Part shown: piece by piece, positions 7,684-16,544 of the stretch
Numbering within the stretch: the stretch's first letter is position 1
How the letters are laid out: every line of letters starts with the position of its first letter
Assembly: GCF_001650025.1 (NCBI RefSeq)
Contig: NZ_LVVY01000123.1
Location: forward strand, 1 to 50,329
Source of the DNA: Devosia elaeis
GTDB lineage: Bacteria; Pseudomonadota; Alphaproteobacteria; Rhizobiales; Devosiaceae
Direction: 5' to 3'
DNA length: 50,329 nt
Program-made: the position numbers and the translations under genes
The notes under the pieces: generated by a model
Told to the model about the DNA's origin: nothing
Database searches by the model: none
The model's input: only the letters and a program-made list of their open reading frames with translations

Positions 7684-9669
7684 CTAAAGCGCGATGCGGT
7701 AGATGCCGAAGCCTTCCGCATTGGTTTCGCCGGTGGGCTCGATCTCGACCGCGGTGACGTCGGCGACGTGCTCGGCGGCTTTCGGGCCGGTGGCGAAGAG
7801 CACGCTGGTGTCGCCAATCGGGGCGAGCGACCAATTGCTGTCGGCCTTGGGGTCGATGGTGCCGTTTTCGATGATGAAGCGGACGATGATGTCGCGATTG
7901 GTATCGGGGCCGATGAAGATGATCTTGTCCGGCCCGATGCCCGGGAACGAGCCGCCACCGCCGGCGCGGTAATTATTGGTGGCGACGACGAATTGCTGGG
8001 CCGGATCGATCGGGGCACCGTCATATTGAAGATCGACAATGCGGCTGGCATCGGGATTTTCCAGCGCGCCGCCGTCTGCGGCATATTTCGAGGGCTGGGT
8101 GAGGTCGATCCGGTAGGTCACGCCATCGATGACGTCGAAATTATAGGAGGGGAAGGCAGGATTGATGAGTTCGGCATCCTTGGCGCCGGTCTCGACCTGG
8201 TTGAAGATGCCCGCCGAGCGTTCCAGCCATTCCTTGACGTCGGCTCCGGTGATCAGCAGGGCCTGGATGGTGTTGGGGTAAAGATAAAGATCGGCCACGT
8301 TCTTGATGGCGACCGGGCCCACGGGCACATCGGTGTAATATTCCGGGCCACCCCGGCCACCGGCCTTGAAGGGAGCGGCGGCCGAGAGGATCGGCAGGCC
8401 CTCCCATTCGGTGCCCTTCATCATCTGCTCGATATACCAGGACTGCGCCTGGGAGACGATCTGTACCGAGGGATCGTCGGCGACGAGGGCGAAATAGGAA
8501 TGGAGCGGGGCGGCGGTTTCGCCCACCGGGCGGCGGATATAGTCCAGCGTCTCCTGGTGCTCAGCCTCGACGGCGGCCTCAACCTCGGGCACGGATTCGA
8601 CCGTGGGCACATTCTTGTTGTCGACCCGCTCGACGATGGGGCGGGCTTCGGAAGTATGGGAGACCACCGACCATTTGCCCTCGGCATCGATTTCCAGCAG
8701 CAGATCGACCAGGCCCATATGAGAGCCCCAGAAGCCGGGCATGACGGCCGGCTTGCCGTGCAGCGTGCCGGCCTCGATGTCGGCGCCTTCCACATCGGCA
8801 TAGTCGGGGCCGGGGAAGACCAGATGGTGATGGCCGGTCAGCACCACATCTATGCCCTCAACAGCGGCGAGTTGGAGGGAGGCGTTTTCCATGCCGGGGA
8901 CGTGGTCACCCGCCTCGATGCCCGAATGGGACAGGGCAACGACAATATCGGCGCCTTCCTCGCGCATTTTCGGCACCCAGGCCTGGGCGGCTTCGACGAT
9001 GTCGCGCACCACGACCTTGCCGGTCAGGTGCGTTGCATCCCAGGTGAGGATCTGCGGCGGCAGGAAACCGATGACGCCGATGCGGATCGTGTGCGTGGCG
9101 CCTGAGCCGTCCGTCAGCTCTTTTTCGAAGATGCGATAGGGTTCGGTATAGGTTTCGTCGCTGGTCGGGTCCTCGCCCAGTTCCGTGCCGCGCACGAGAT
9201 TGGCGGAAACGAAGGGGAACTCGGCGCCTTCCAGGGCGCGATCGAGGAAATCCAGGCCGTAATTGAATTCGTGATTGCCCAGGGTGGCGGCGTCGTAGCC
9301 GAGCGTGTTGAGCGCGGCGATGGCGGGGTGAATGTCGCCCTGGTTGAGTCCCTTCTCATAGGCCATGTAATCGCCCATAGGATTGCCCTGGATCAGGTCG
9401 CCATTGTCGAACAGCACGGCATTGCCTGCCTCGGCGCGGATCTCTTCGATGATAGCGGCGGTGCGTGCCAGGCCCATCGTGTCATTGGGCGCATCGGCAT
9501 AATAATCGTAGGGCAGGATGGCGACGTGGATGTCGGTGGTCTCGATGATGCGCAGATGCGCCTGGTTGGCCTGGGCCAGCACCGCGAAGGGATGCATGGC
9601 GACCATGGCGCCGACACTGGCGGAACCGGCCAGGAAGCTGCGCCGGGAAATGGATGGGAAGAAGTTCAT
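7684..9669 (-). CDS. cpdB: 2',3'-cyclic-nucleotide 2'-phosphodiesterase / 3'-nucleotidase (CpdB-like), Tat-exported
   Basis: Periplasmic bifunctional enzyme converting 2',3'-cyclic nucleotides to 3'-nucleotides and then to nucleosides and phosphate. The 661-residue protein begins with a twin-arginine signal (SRRSFLAG at 8-15). The metallophosphatase domain shows D46-x-H48, GD at 90-91 (NGDLIQG), GNHE at 131-134, ALSHSGIE and GHHH motifs. The C-terminal nucleotidase domain has [11 protein letters not shown] and [15 protein letters not shown]. The start at 9669 is preceded by GGAGA at good spacing; the frame is open to 9801. Tat export suggests folding, and probably metal loading, before secretion. 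It sits directly upstream of the RNase T2 gene. Confidence 0.92.
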   Translation of the reverse strand: MNFFPSISRRSFLAGSASVGAMVAMHPFAVLAQANQAHLRIIETTDIHVAILPYDYYADAPNDTMGLARTAAIIEEIRAEAGNAVLFDNGDLIQGNPMGDYMAYEKGLNQGDIHPAIAALNTLGYDAATLGNHEFNYGLDFLDRALEGAEFPFVSANLVRGTELGEDPTSDETYTEPYRIFEKELTDGSGATHTIRIGVIGFLPPQILTWDATHLTGKVVVRDIVEAAQAWVPKMREEGADIVVALSHSGIEAGDHVPGMENASLQLAAVEGIDVVLTGHHHLVFPGPDYADVEGADIEAGTLHGKPAVMPGFWGSHMGLVDLLLEIDAEGKWSVVSHTSEARPIVERVDNKNVPTVESVPEVEAAVEAEHQETLDYIRRPVGETAAPLHSYFALVADDPSVQIVSQAQSWYIEQMMKGTEWEGLPILSAAAPFKAGGRGGPEYYTDVPVGPVAIKNVADLYLYPNTIQALLITGADVKEWLERSAGIFNQVETGAKDAELINPAFPSYNFDVIDGVTYRIDLTQPSKYAADGGALENPDASRIVDLQYDGAPIDPAQQFVVATNNYRAGGGGSFPGIGPDKIIFIGPDTNRDIIVRFIIENGTIDPKADSNWSLAPIGDTSVLFATGPKAAEHVADVTAVEIEPTGETNAEGFGIYRIAL

Positions 9670-9839
9670 GATCGTCTCCATGTGAAGTGCCATTTCGCCG
9701 GGGGCGTGCTCCCGGACTGCCGGCTTGCGACCGGTTCTTGGCGCTTTCCCGGGTCCGCCGGGAAGCAGAAAGCTCATGCCGCGTTCAGGTGACGGGCGCA
9801 TGACGACTGGAGGAGACGCTATGAAGTTTTTACCGTCTG

Positions 9840-9852
9840 GTCAATTTATGAC
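9840..9852 (-). promoter_or_regulatory. Possible promoter/operator upstream of cpdB
   Basis: The 281-base gap between cpdB and the kinase gene holds no gene. An inverted repeat GTCA-attta-TGAC lies at 9840-9852 and overlaps, on the minus strand, a TTGACC -35-like hexamer. A weak -10-like TAGCGT follows 17 bases downstream. A GTCATAAA stretch resembles a single Pho half-site, but a full Pho box is not present. Confidence 0.25.
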
Positions 9853-9950
9853 GCTTATGAAGACGGGATGAGATAGCGGGATGAGGTGCGGTGCACTGGA
9901 GCACCCCCTCTCAGCTTTGATAGGCCAGCGTCCCAAGGGATGACAGCCGG

Positions 9951-10859
9951 CTAGCGAACCAATTCGGGATCGACCAGGGCGCCTTTATGGGCGATGACAA
10001 TGCCGGCAGTGCGGTGGGCGGCTTCGGCGGCTTCGCGCAGGGATTTGCCACCGAGGCGGGCGGAGAGATAGGCGCCGTTGAAGCTGTCGCCGGCGCCGGT
10101 GGCGTCGACCACCTTGGCGCCGGAGGGCGGGGCGATGCGGACGCGCTCGCTGGCGGTGGCGATCAGTGCCTCCTTGCCGCCGTCCTTGACCACGACTTCC
10201 TCGACGCCGAGCTCGAGATAGCGGTCGGCGGTGTCGTCTATGGTCTTGTCGCCGAAAAGAGGGGCTTCGTCGCTATGGGTGGGCAGGACGATGTCGCAGA
10301 GGCTGGCGGCGGCGGTGAGCACGCCGGCCATGACGCGGGGGCTGGACCAAAGGGCAGGGCGGAGATTGGTGTCGAAGGCGATTTTCGCGCCGTTATCGCG
10401 GGCTTTGACGATGGCGCCGAGCAGGCGGCCACGGGCGCGGGGGGCGAGGATGGCAAGAGTAATGCCCGAGAAATAAACGAGTTCCGCCTGTTCGACGGCC
10501 TTGGCGAGGGCCTGCTTGTCATCGGCCAAAAGCTTGGCGGCAGAATTGTCGCGCCAATAGGTGAAGTGGCGATCCCCCTTTTCCTGGTGGATCATGTAGA
10601 GGCCAGGACGTCGATCATGAACGGTCTGGATATGGCCGGTGCCGATCCCGTTGGTATCCAGGAAAGCCCGGATGTCGCCTGAGTAGCGATCCTCGCCCAA
10701 AGCGGTGACGTAGTCGACCGACCAATCCTTGCCGAGCAGGGCGCGCAGATACCAGGCGGTGTTGAGCGTATCGCCGGCATAGCCGAGACGATAGGTGCGA
10801 TCCTCCCCCCCGCTCATCTCGATCATGCATTCCCCGATTGAGACGATGCGCCTGGCCAC
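9951..10859 (-). CDS. kdgK: PfkB-family sugar kinase, probably 2-keto-3-deoxygluconate kinase
   Basis: Cytoplasmic ribokinase-family enzyme, 302 residues, probably phosphorylating 2-keto-3-deoxygluconate to KDPG for the Entner-Doudoroff route. The N-terminus IVSIGECMIEMSG, the GYAGDTLNTAWYL substrate loop and the C-terminal PfkB signature DATGAGDSFNGAYL (catalytic Asp) fit KdgK. The GTG start has a GGAGGAG site nine bases upstream. It is divergent from a mannitol dehydrogenase-family gene related to fructuronate reductase, which supports hexuronate catabolism. Substrate within the PfkB family is inferred from the N-terminal motif and neighbour. Confidence 0.85.
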   Translation of the reverse strand: MARRIVSIGECMIEMSGGEDRTYRLGYAGDTLNTAWYLRALLGKDWSVDYVTALGEDRYSGDIRAFLDTNGIGTGHIQTVHDRRPGLYMIHQEKGDRHFTYWRDNSAAKLLADDKQALAKAVEQAELVYFSGITLAILAPRARGRLLGAIVKARDNGAKIAFDTNLRPALWSSPRVMAGVLTAAASLCDIVLPTHSDEAPLFGDKTIDDTADRYLELGVEEVVVKDGGKEALIATASERVRIAPPSGAKVVDATGAGDSFNGAYLSARLGGKSLREAAEAAHRTAGIVIAHKGALVDPELVR

Positions 10860-10998
10860 GAACTCTTCTCCTCCGAAATGGTTATGCGGGTTATGCCGGT
10901 GCGGGCTTGCAGCGGCAAGGGCTTGCCAATAAACAGGCTCCTAACTTGCGCCGAACTTCCATACAAGATGGGTCAGGCGTTTTGCCTCGGAGATCATC

Positions 10999-12471
10999 GT
11001 GACCAATTCGCGCCTCAGCCAGAGCACTCTCGCCAATATCGCCAAGGGCATTGCCGTCCCGGCCTATGACCGGACGAAAGTCACGCCCGGAATCGTGCAT
11101 CTGGGGATCGGGGCGTTTCATCGGGCGCATATGGCTGTCTATGTCGACGACCTGTTGGGAGCCGATCCGAGCTGGGGCATTGTCGGGGCGAGCCTGCGCC
11201 GGCCCGATACCAAAGAGGCGCTGGAGCCGCAGGACGGCCTCTATACGATCGCGGTGCGCGATGCCGAGGGCACTCATCCGCGCGTGATCGGCTCGATCCT
11301 CAAGGTGATGGACGCCAATAGCGAACGCGAGGCGCTGCTGGCGCTGATGGCCGATCCCTCCATTCGCATCGTGTCGCTGACCGTCACCGAGAAGGGGTAT
11401 TGCCACGATCCGGCGACGGGCGAGCTGGACGAGAAGCATGCCGATATCGTGCATGACTTGGCTCATCCCATGGCGCCGAAATCGGCGCCGGGCATGCTGG
11501 TGGAAGCGCTGGCGCGCCGCAGGGCGGCCGGCATCGCGCCGTTCACGGTTATGAGTTGCGACAACCTGCCCAATAATGGACATACGGCCAAGAGGATCGT
11601 CAGCCGGCTGGCGGCTTTGCGCGACGCGGGCCTGGGCGAATGGGTGGAGGCCGTCGCCTTCCCCTCGACCATGGTGGACCGCATCGTACCCTCGACCACC
11701 GATGCGGACCGGGCGGAGATCGCCGGGCTGATCGGGGCGGAAGATGCCTGGCCGATCATGACCGAGCCCTTCACCCAATGGGTGATCGAGGATCATTTCC
11801 CCGGCGGCAGGCCGGCTTTCGAACAGGCCGGGGCGCAATTGGTGGTTGATGTCGAGCCGTTCGAGCACATGAAGCTGCGCATGCTCAACGGTGCGCATTC
11901 CACCATGGCCTATTCGGGTTATCTGGGGGGATATGAATATATCGCCGAGGTGATGGGCGATCCGGCCTATGTGAAGCTGGTCCATGGGCTGATGACCGAG
12001 GAGGTGATGCCGACGCTGGACATGCCGGGGGTCGACCTGGGCGCCTATCGCGATCAATTGCTGGAGCGGTTCCGCAACCCGGCGCTCAAGCACCGGACCT
12101 GGCAGATCGCAATGGATGGCAGCCAGAAATTGCCGCAGCGCCTGCTGGGCACGATCCGCGACCGGCTCAAGGCAGGGCAGGGCATCGAGCGGTTGGCGCT
12201 CGGCGTGGCGGCCTGGATGCGCTATGTGACCGGCGTCGCGGAGGACGGCAGCGAAATCGACGTGCGCGACCCACATGCGCTTAAGATGCATGCCATCGCC
12301 GCCGATGCGGGGGATGATTCGGAGGCCCTGTTCGAGGGGCTGGTGGCCTTGGTGGAGGTGTTTGGCACCGACCTCGCCGGCAATGAAACGTTCTGCGAGG
12401 CGGTTCTGGGGCATCTCGAAAGCCTGTTCGACGTCGGCGCGCGGGCAATAGTGGCGAAGGTGGCGGGGTAG
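10999..12471 (+). CDS. Mannitol dehydrogenase family protein, fructuronate reductase-like
   Basis: NAD(P)-dependent long-chain polyol/uronate dehydrogenase of 490 residues. The Rossmann start is GIVHLGIGAFHRAHMAVYVDDLL. The family catalytic region is EPFEHMKLRMLNGAHSTMAY, with the K-x-x-x-x-N-x-x-H arrangement. GTG start with GGAG six bases upstream. Divergent pairing with a KDG kinase favours fructuronate/mannonate interconversion (UxuB-like) over mannitol oxidation, but family members cannot be separated reliably by eye. The 139-base shared promoter gap has no strong palindrome that I could recognise. Confidence 0.85.
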   Translation: MTNSRLSQSTLANIAKGIAVPAYDRTKVTPGIVHLGIGAFHRAHMAVYVDDLLGADPSWGIVGASLRRPDTKEALEPQDGLYTIAVRDAEGTHPRVIGSILKVMDANSEREALLALMADPSIRIVSLTVTEKGYCHDPATGELDEKHADIVHDLAHPMAPKSAPGMLVEALARRRAAGIAPFTVMSCDNLPNNGHTAKRIVSRLAALRDAGLGEWVEAVAFPSTMVDRIVPSTTDADRAEIAGLIGAEDAWPIMTEPFTQWVIEDHFPGGRPAFEQAGAQLVVDVEPFEHMKLRMLNGAHSTMAYSGYLGGYEYIAEVMGDPAYVKLVHGLMTEEVMPTLDMPGVDLGAYRDQLLERFRNPALKHRTWQIAMDGSQKLPQRLLGTIRDRLKAGQGIERLALGVAAWMRYVTGVAEDGSEIDVRDPHALKMHAIAADAGDDSEALFEGLVALVEVFGTDLAGNETFCEAVLGHLESLFDVGARAIVAKVAG

Positions 12472-12490
12472 GATACGCCTCAGTCGCGGG

Positions 12491-12573
12491 TCGTCACCCT
12501 CGGGCCTGACCCGAGGGACGTGGTGAAGTTCTCGACAAATAAAGAGCCCTCGGGACAAGCCCGAGGGTGACGA
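12491..12573. repeat. REPIN-like element (paired inverted GTCACCCTCGGG repeats), copy 1
   Basis: Two 27-base palindromic units face each other: 12491-12517 and, inverted, 12547-12573, differing at two or three positions. Each unit has a ccctcggg/cccgaggg stem and a gtcac outer tag. The pair recurs at 50169-50323. It lies in the 250-base gap between convergently spaced genes with no coding potential. This is the organisation of REPIN elements, which are mobilised in trans. Confidence 0.75.
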
Positions 12574-12721
12574 TCTGTGGCTTGCCGCAGCTTGGCGCCT
12601 GATGATCTGGAACCCCTCACCCGTCCCGCCAGGAGAGAGGGCAGGAGCGGCGCGTTTGGAACCCGTTCCCTCGCGCCGCACTTACTGCTAGCGTCCGCAG
12701 GATTAACGAAAGGCGTCGGCG

Positions 12722-13648
12722 ATGAAGTGGCAGGGCAGGCAGCGCAGCTCCAATGTCGAGGATCGGCGAGGACAGCGCACGGGAGGCGGTCTCGGTGGCC
12801 TTGGCGGGTTGGGCGGCGGGCGCGGCGGCATTCGCATTCCCACCGGCGGGGGCGGCTCGCGAGGCGGCATATCCGGCCTTATAGGCATCATGGTGGTGCT
12901 GGGCATCATCTGGCTGGCCACCGGACAGAACCCGCTGGACCTGCTGACCGGCGGTTCGTCCATGGGGCCGAGTTCGAGCGCGACTTCGAGGCAGCTTCCG
13001 GCGCAGGGTCAGGATGAGCTGGCCGATTTCGTCGCGGTGGTGGTCAAGGAAACCGAGGATTTGTGGAGCGAGCAATTCGCCGCCGTCGGGGAGGATTATC
13101 CCGAGCCGAACGTGGTGCTGTTCACCGATCGGGTGAATACGGCCTGCGGGCTGGCCGACAGCTCGGTGGGGCCGTTCTATTGTCCGGGCGACAGCAAGGT
13201 CTATATCGATCTCAGCTTCTACGACCAATTGCACCGCCAGTTCGGCGCCCCGGGCGACTTTGCCCAGGCCTATGTGTTGGCGCATGAGGTGGGGCACCAT
13301 ATCCAGAACCTCACGGGCGTATTGCCCGAATTCAACCAGCGCCGCCAAGCCATGAGCCAGGAAGAGGCCAACGCCTATTCGGTGCGGGTGGAATTGCAGG
13401 CCGATTGCTATGCCGGCGTCTGGGCCAATTATGCGGGCCAGCAGAACCTGCTCGAGCAGGGCGATATCGAGGAAGCGCTGAACGCGGCCAACCAGATCGG
13501 TGACGATACGCTGCAAAAGCGGATGCAGGGCTTTGCCGTACCCAAGACGTTCAACCATGGTACCTCGGCGCAGCGCAAGGACTGGTTCGAGCGCGGCTAC
13601 CAGTCCGGCAATCCGGGCGATTGCGACACCTTCGCCGGCGCGGTCTGA
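12722..13648 (+). CDS. YpfJ-type neutral zinc metallopeptidase
   Basis: Membrane-anchored protein of 308 residues from the putative neutral zinc metallopeptidase family (Zn_peptidase, YpfJ). A Gly/Arg-rich cytoplasmic head (20-50) precedes one membrane helix (about 51-68). A periplasmic domain follows with HExxH at 188-192 (HEVGHH) and a likely third ligand at E224 in VELQADCYAG. Cysteines at 142 and 154 may pair. Substrate is unknown in this family. It ends 50 bases before the cupin gene, so the two may be cotranscribed. Confidence 0.92.
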   Translation: MKWQGRQRSSNVEDRRGQRTGGGLGGLGGLGGGRGGIRIPTGGGGSRGGISGLIGIMVVLGIIWLATGQNPLDLLTGGSSMGPSSSATSRQLPAQGQDELADFVAVVVKETEDLWSEQFAAVGEDYPEPNVVLFTDRVNTACGLADSSVGPFYCPGDSKVYIDLSFYDQLHRQFGAPGDFAQAYVLAHEVGHHIQNLTGVLPEFNQRRQAMSQEEANAYSVRVELQADCYAGVWANYAGQQNLLEQGDIEEALNAANQIGDDTLQKRMQGFAVPKTFNHGTSAQRKDWFERGYQSGNPGDCDTFAGAV

Positions 13649-13698
13649 AACGAACCGGATGGAAGCTGGGGCGTTCCTCCCGAGGCAAGGAGGCGCTC

Positions 13699-14211
13699 AT
13701 GCAAGCCAATCTGGCGGCTGTTTCATTCGCGTATTTCGCCGATGACGGCCAATTTCCGAACAGCAACCTGCCGGTGGTGATCTATCGGCAGGCCCTGGCG
13801 GCGGAGGCGGTTTCGGCCGAAGCACTGGAAAGGCTGTTCGAGGAAAATGGCTGGCCGGGCCAGTGGCGGGCAGGAATCTATGATTACGATCATTACCATT
13901 CCACCGCGCACGAATGCCTGGGCGTCGCGCGGGGTTCGGTGCGGCTGCGGCTGGGCGGACCGGAAGGGCGGGATGTTTCGGTGGCGGCCGGCGACGTGCT
14001 GGTGCTGCCGGCGGGAACGGCGCATCGCTGCATCGGCGCCGAGGGCGATTTACTGGTGGTGGGCGCCTATCCGCCGGGCCAGGACTGGGACGTGCTCAGG
14101 GGTGAAGCGGGCGAACGACCGGACGCCGACAGGCGCATCGCCGCCGTGCCGTTGCCCCAGACGGACCCGGTCGGCGGGCAAGGCGGGCCGCTGCTCGAAA
14201 AATGGCGCTAG
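13699..14211 (+). CDS. Cupin domain protein (YjlB-like)
   Basis: A 170-residue single-cupin protein. The metal-site motif is DHYHSTAHE (H65, H67, H71, E72), with the second cupin motif GDVLVLPAGTAHRCIG (H109). This matches the uncharacterised YjlB-type cupins. The ATG at 13699 has a strong AAGGAGG site; the frame is open back to 13621 but that overlaps the peptidase gene. The enzymatic role is not known. Confidence 0.88.
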   Translation: MQANLAAVSFAYFADDGQFPNSNLPVVIYRQALAAEAVSAEALERLFEENGWPGQWRAGIYDYDHYHSTAHECLGVARGSVRLRLGGPEGRDVSVAAGDVLVLPAGTAHRCIGAEGDLLVVGAYPPGQDWDVLRGEAGERPDADRRIAAVPLPQTDPVGGQGGPLLEKWR

Positions 14212-14253
14212 GGGAATTCCTCTTGCCGTGAACTGCCCTCGTCGGGAGACCGT

Positions 14254-14280
14254 ATGGTGAGCCTGTCGAGCCACGAGGTC
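14254..14280. repeat. Palindromic dispersed repeat, TGGTGAGCCTGTCGA family, copy 2
   Basis: Second copy of the element at 6427. The core tggtgagcctgtcga is identical (14255-14269), followed by gccacgaggtc, which partly pairs with the upstream gaccgtatgg. It lies in the 198-base gap downstream of the cupin gene. Confidence 0.6.
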
Positions 14281-14409
14281 GAGCGCCGGGGCTTGGATGC
14301 CACGCGTGCTGCTTGTTTAGCTCAGAAGTGAAACGCTATGGCGCGCCCCGCCTTGTGATGGACCTCTGAAGCGGGCCGGCGCGTTCTGCCTCGAGCAGAG
14401 GAGAGCGAC

Positions 14410-14589
14410 ATGGACAAGAGCAAGCAGAAAGGCGCGGCCCAGTCGGATAAAGTGGAAGGCCCCGACGAGGATCCGAGCCCCGCACGCGTGAAAGACCGGC
14501 AGCGCGAGCATAAGCCACGCGCCGAAGACGACATGCCCGGCGCCGACGGACCGCTATCGGCGGGGGCGGATGAGGACACCTACGATTAG
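14410..14589 (+). CDS. Small hydrophilic protein, 59 residues
   Basis: A short open frame with an AGAGGAG ribosome-binding site seven bases before ATG. The product begins MDKSKQKGAAQSDKVEG, is rich in Asp, Glu, Lys, Pro and Gly, has no hydrophobic segment, and ends DEDTYD. The composition suggests an intrinsically disordered cytoplasmic protein. I do not recognise a family. The strong ribosome-binding site and absence of a longer competing frame are the main support. Confidence 0.6.
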   Translation: MDKSKQKGAAQSDKVEGPDEDPSPARVKDRQREHKPRAEDDMPGADGPLSAGADEDTYD

Positions 14590-14675
14590 AGCAGAACCCC
14601 TCACCCCCGCACTGGCCTCGGGTCAAGCCGAAGGCAGCGGAACAGGCTCTTGGGAGCTTACGCGCGACGCCGATA

Positions 14676-15887
14676 TTAGGCGGCGGCGCCGGGGGCAGTG
14701 TATTCGGGCTTTTCGGGCAGGCCCTTCTGCTTGCGCACGTGGTTGAGGAAGCGCGTGAACAGGTAGTGGCTGTCGCGGGGGCCGGGGCTGGCTTCGGGGT
14801 GATATTGCACCGAGAAGATCGGCTTGCCATCGACGGCGAGGCCGGCATTGGAGCCGTCGAAAAGCGAGATATGGGTTTGGGTGACGCCAGCGGGCAGGCT
14901 CTCGGCATCGACGGCGAAGCCGTGATTCATCGAGGTGATCTCGACCTTGCCGGTGGTGAGGTCCTTGACCGGATGATTGGCGCCGTGATGGCCCTGATGC
15001 ATCTTGGAGGTAGTACCGCCGAGCGCCCGGCCGAGCAATTGGTGGCCGAGGCAGATGCCGAAGATGGGCTTTCCGGTTTCCATCAATTTCTGGATGGTGG
15101 GCACGGCATATTTGCCGGTGGCGGCCGGATCGCCGGGGCCATTAGAGAGGAAGATGGCGTCCGGATTATGCGCCAGCACGTCGGCGGCGCTGGCCGTGGC
15201 GGGAACCACGGTCACTTTGGCGCCCTGATCGGCCAGGCAGCGCAGGATATTGCGCTTGGCGCCGTAATCGATGGCGACGACGTGAAAATCGGGATTGTCG
15301 AGCGTGCCGTAGCCCTTGTCCCATTGCCAGCCGGTCTGATCCCAGTGATAGGTCTGGGCGGTGGTGACTTCCTTGGCGAGGTCGAGCCCTTCGAGGCCGG
15401 GAAAGGCGTTCAGTTCGGCCTGAATCGAGCCCTCGTCGAAGACGCCGGTGGGCTCATGGGCAATGACGCCATTAGGCATGCCGTTCTCGCGGATGCGCGC
15501 GGTGAGGGCGCGGGTGTCGATGCCGGCAATACCGATGATATTGCGCTTCTTGAGCCAGGCATCGAGCTTTTCGGCGGCGCGATAATTTGAGGGATTGGTG
15601 ATGTCGGCTTTGAGCACGACGCCGCGCACGCCCGAAAGGGCGGCCATATTCACCGTTTCGATATCTTCGTCATTGGTGCCGACGTTGCCGATATGGGGGA
15701 AGGTGAAGGTGACGATCTGCCCGGCATAGGACGGATCGGTCAGCACTTCCTGGTAGCCGGTCATGGCGGTGTTGAAGCAGACCTCGCCGGCGGCGTGGCC
15801 TATGGCGCCGAGTCCGAAACCTTCCAGGCGCGTGCCGTCGGCCAGAATCAGTACTGCGGTCGCGGGTTTCTGCTGCCAGCCGGTCAC
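14676..15887 (-). CDS. carA: Carbamoyl-phosphate synthase small subunit
   Basis: Glutamine amidotransferase subunit supplying ammonia to CarB for arginine and pyrimidine synthesis. The 403-residue product has the N-terminal CarA domain (ATAVLILADGTRLEG; CFNTAMTGYQEVLTDPSYAGQIV) and a class I amidotransferase domain. The nucleophile is C279 in FGICLGHQLLG, with H363 and E365 in YHPEASPGP. GTG start at 15887 with GGAG seven bases upstream; the frame runs open to 15953. carB is not adjacent. The gene is divergent from yqeY, as in many alphaproteobacteria. Confidence 0.97.
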   Translation of the reverse strand: MTGWQQKPATAVLILADGTRLEGFGLGAIGHAAGEVCFNTAMTGYQEVLTDPSYAGQIVTFTFPHIGNVGTNDEDIETVNMAALSGVRGVVLKADITNPSNYRAAEKLDAWLKKRNIIGIAGIDTRALTARIRENGMPNGVIAHEPTGVFDEGSIQAELNAFPGLEGLDLAKEVTTAQTYHWDQTGWQWDKGYGTLDNPDFHVVAIDYGAKRNILRCLADQGAKVTVVPATASAADVLAHNPDAIFLSNGPGDPAATGKYAVPTIQKLMETGKPIFGICLGHQLLGRALGGTTSKMHQGHHGANHPVKDLTTGKVEITSMNHGFAVDAESLPAGVTQTHISLFDGSNAGLAVDGKPIFSVQYHPEASPGPRDSHYLFTRFLNHVRKQKGLPEKPEYTAPGAAA

Positions 15888-16078
15888 GATGGGTCTCCAA
15901 GCACGGGTTTGTTCAGGTCGCGCGCCAAGAGCGGTGGCGGGAAGCCTCCCCACAAGACACGGCGAAGATGTCGGTTGAGGCCTCCTCTTAGAAGGCCGGG
16001 ACGGTCAGCGCAAGTGGCGCAGGCCGCGTTTCTTGCCTATATGGGGGCGACAAAATGCATAGCAAGGAGCGAGCTCAC

Positions 16079-16531
16079 ATGCGTGAAGACATCAGCGAAG
16101 GGCTCAAGCAGGCGCTGAAAGCCCGAGACCAGCGGCGCACCGCGACCCTGCGGTCGATCAATGCCGCTATCAAGGATCGCGATATCGCCAATCGCGGCGA
16201 CGGCAAGGGGCCGGCCACCAATGACGAGATTCTGGCCATGATCCAAAAGATGGTGAAGCAGCGCGAGGAAAGCTTCGCCATCTATGCCCAGGCGGGTCGC
16301 GCCGACCTGGCCACGGTGGAAAAGGAAGAAATCGACATCCTCAACGAATTCCTTCCCAAAGGGCTGAGCGAGGATGAGGTGAGCGCCGCGATCACGGCGG
16401 CCATCGCCGCGACCGGCGCCGAAGGGCCCAAGGACATGGGCAAGGTGATCGCGCAGCTCAAGGCCGATTATCCGGGCCGGATCGATTTCGGCAAGGTCAG
16501 CGGCCAGGTGCGGGCGGCGTTGAGCGCCTGA
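16079..16531 (+). CDS. GatB/YqeY domain-containing protein
   Basis: A 150-residue YqeY family protein related to the tail domain of the GatB amidotransferase subunit and thought to bind tRNA-like substrates. It starts MREDISEGLKQALKARDQRRTATLRSINAAIKD and ends with the typical GKVIAQLKADYPGRIDFGKVSGQVRAAL. The ATG at 16079 has an AGGAG site nine bases away; an in-frame ATG at 16055 lacks one. It is divergent from carA across a 191-base promoter gap and converges with the diguanylate cyclase gene. Confidence 0.93.
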   Translation: MREDISEGLKQALKARDQRRTATLRSINAAIKDRDIANRGDGKGPATNDEILAMIQKMVKQREESFAIYAQAGRADLATVEKEEIDILNEFLPKGLSEDEVSAAITAAIAATGAEGPKDMGKVIAQLKADYPGRIDFGKVSGQVRAALSA

Positions 16532-16544
16532 GTCGGGCGTCCGC

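Noticed and set aside
9670..9950. Pho box upstream of cpdB linking RNA scavenging to PhoB
   Set aside because: Only one half-site-like GTCATAAA is present; no second half-site at 11-bp spacing could be found, so phosphate control is not supported by sequence.
10891..12681. 596-codon frame antisense to the mannitol dehydrogenase-family gene
   Set aside because: Mirror frame in high-GC DNA, no domain features; plus strand has NAD-binding and catalytic motifs.
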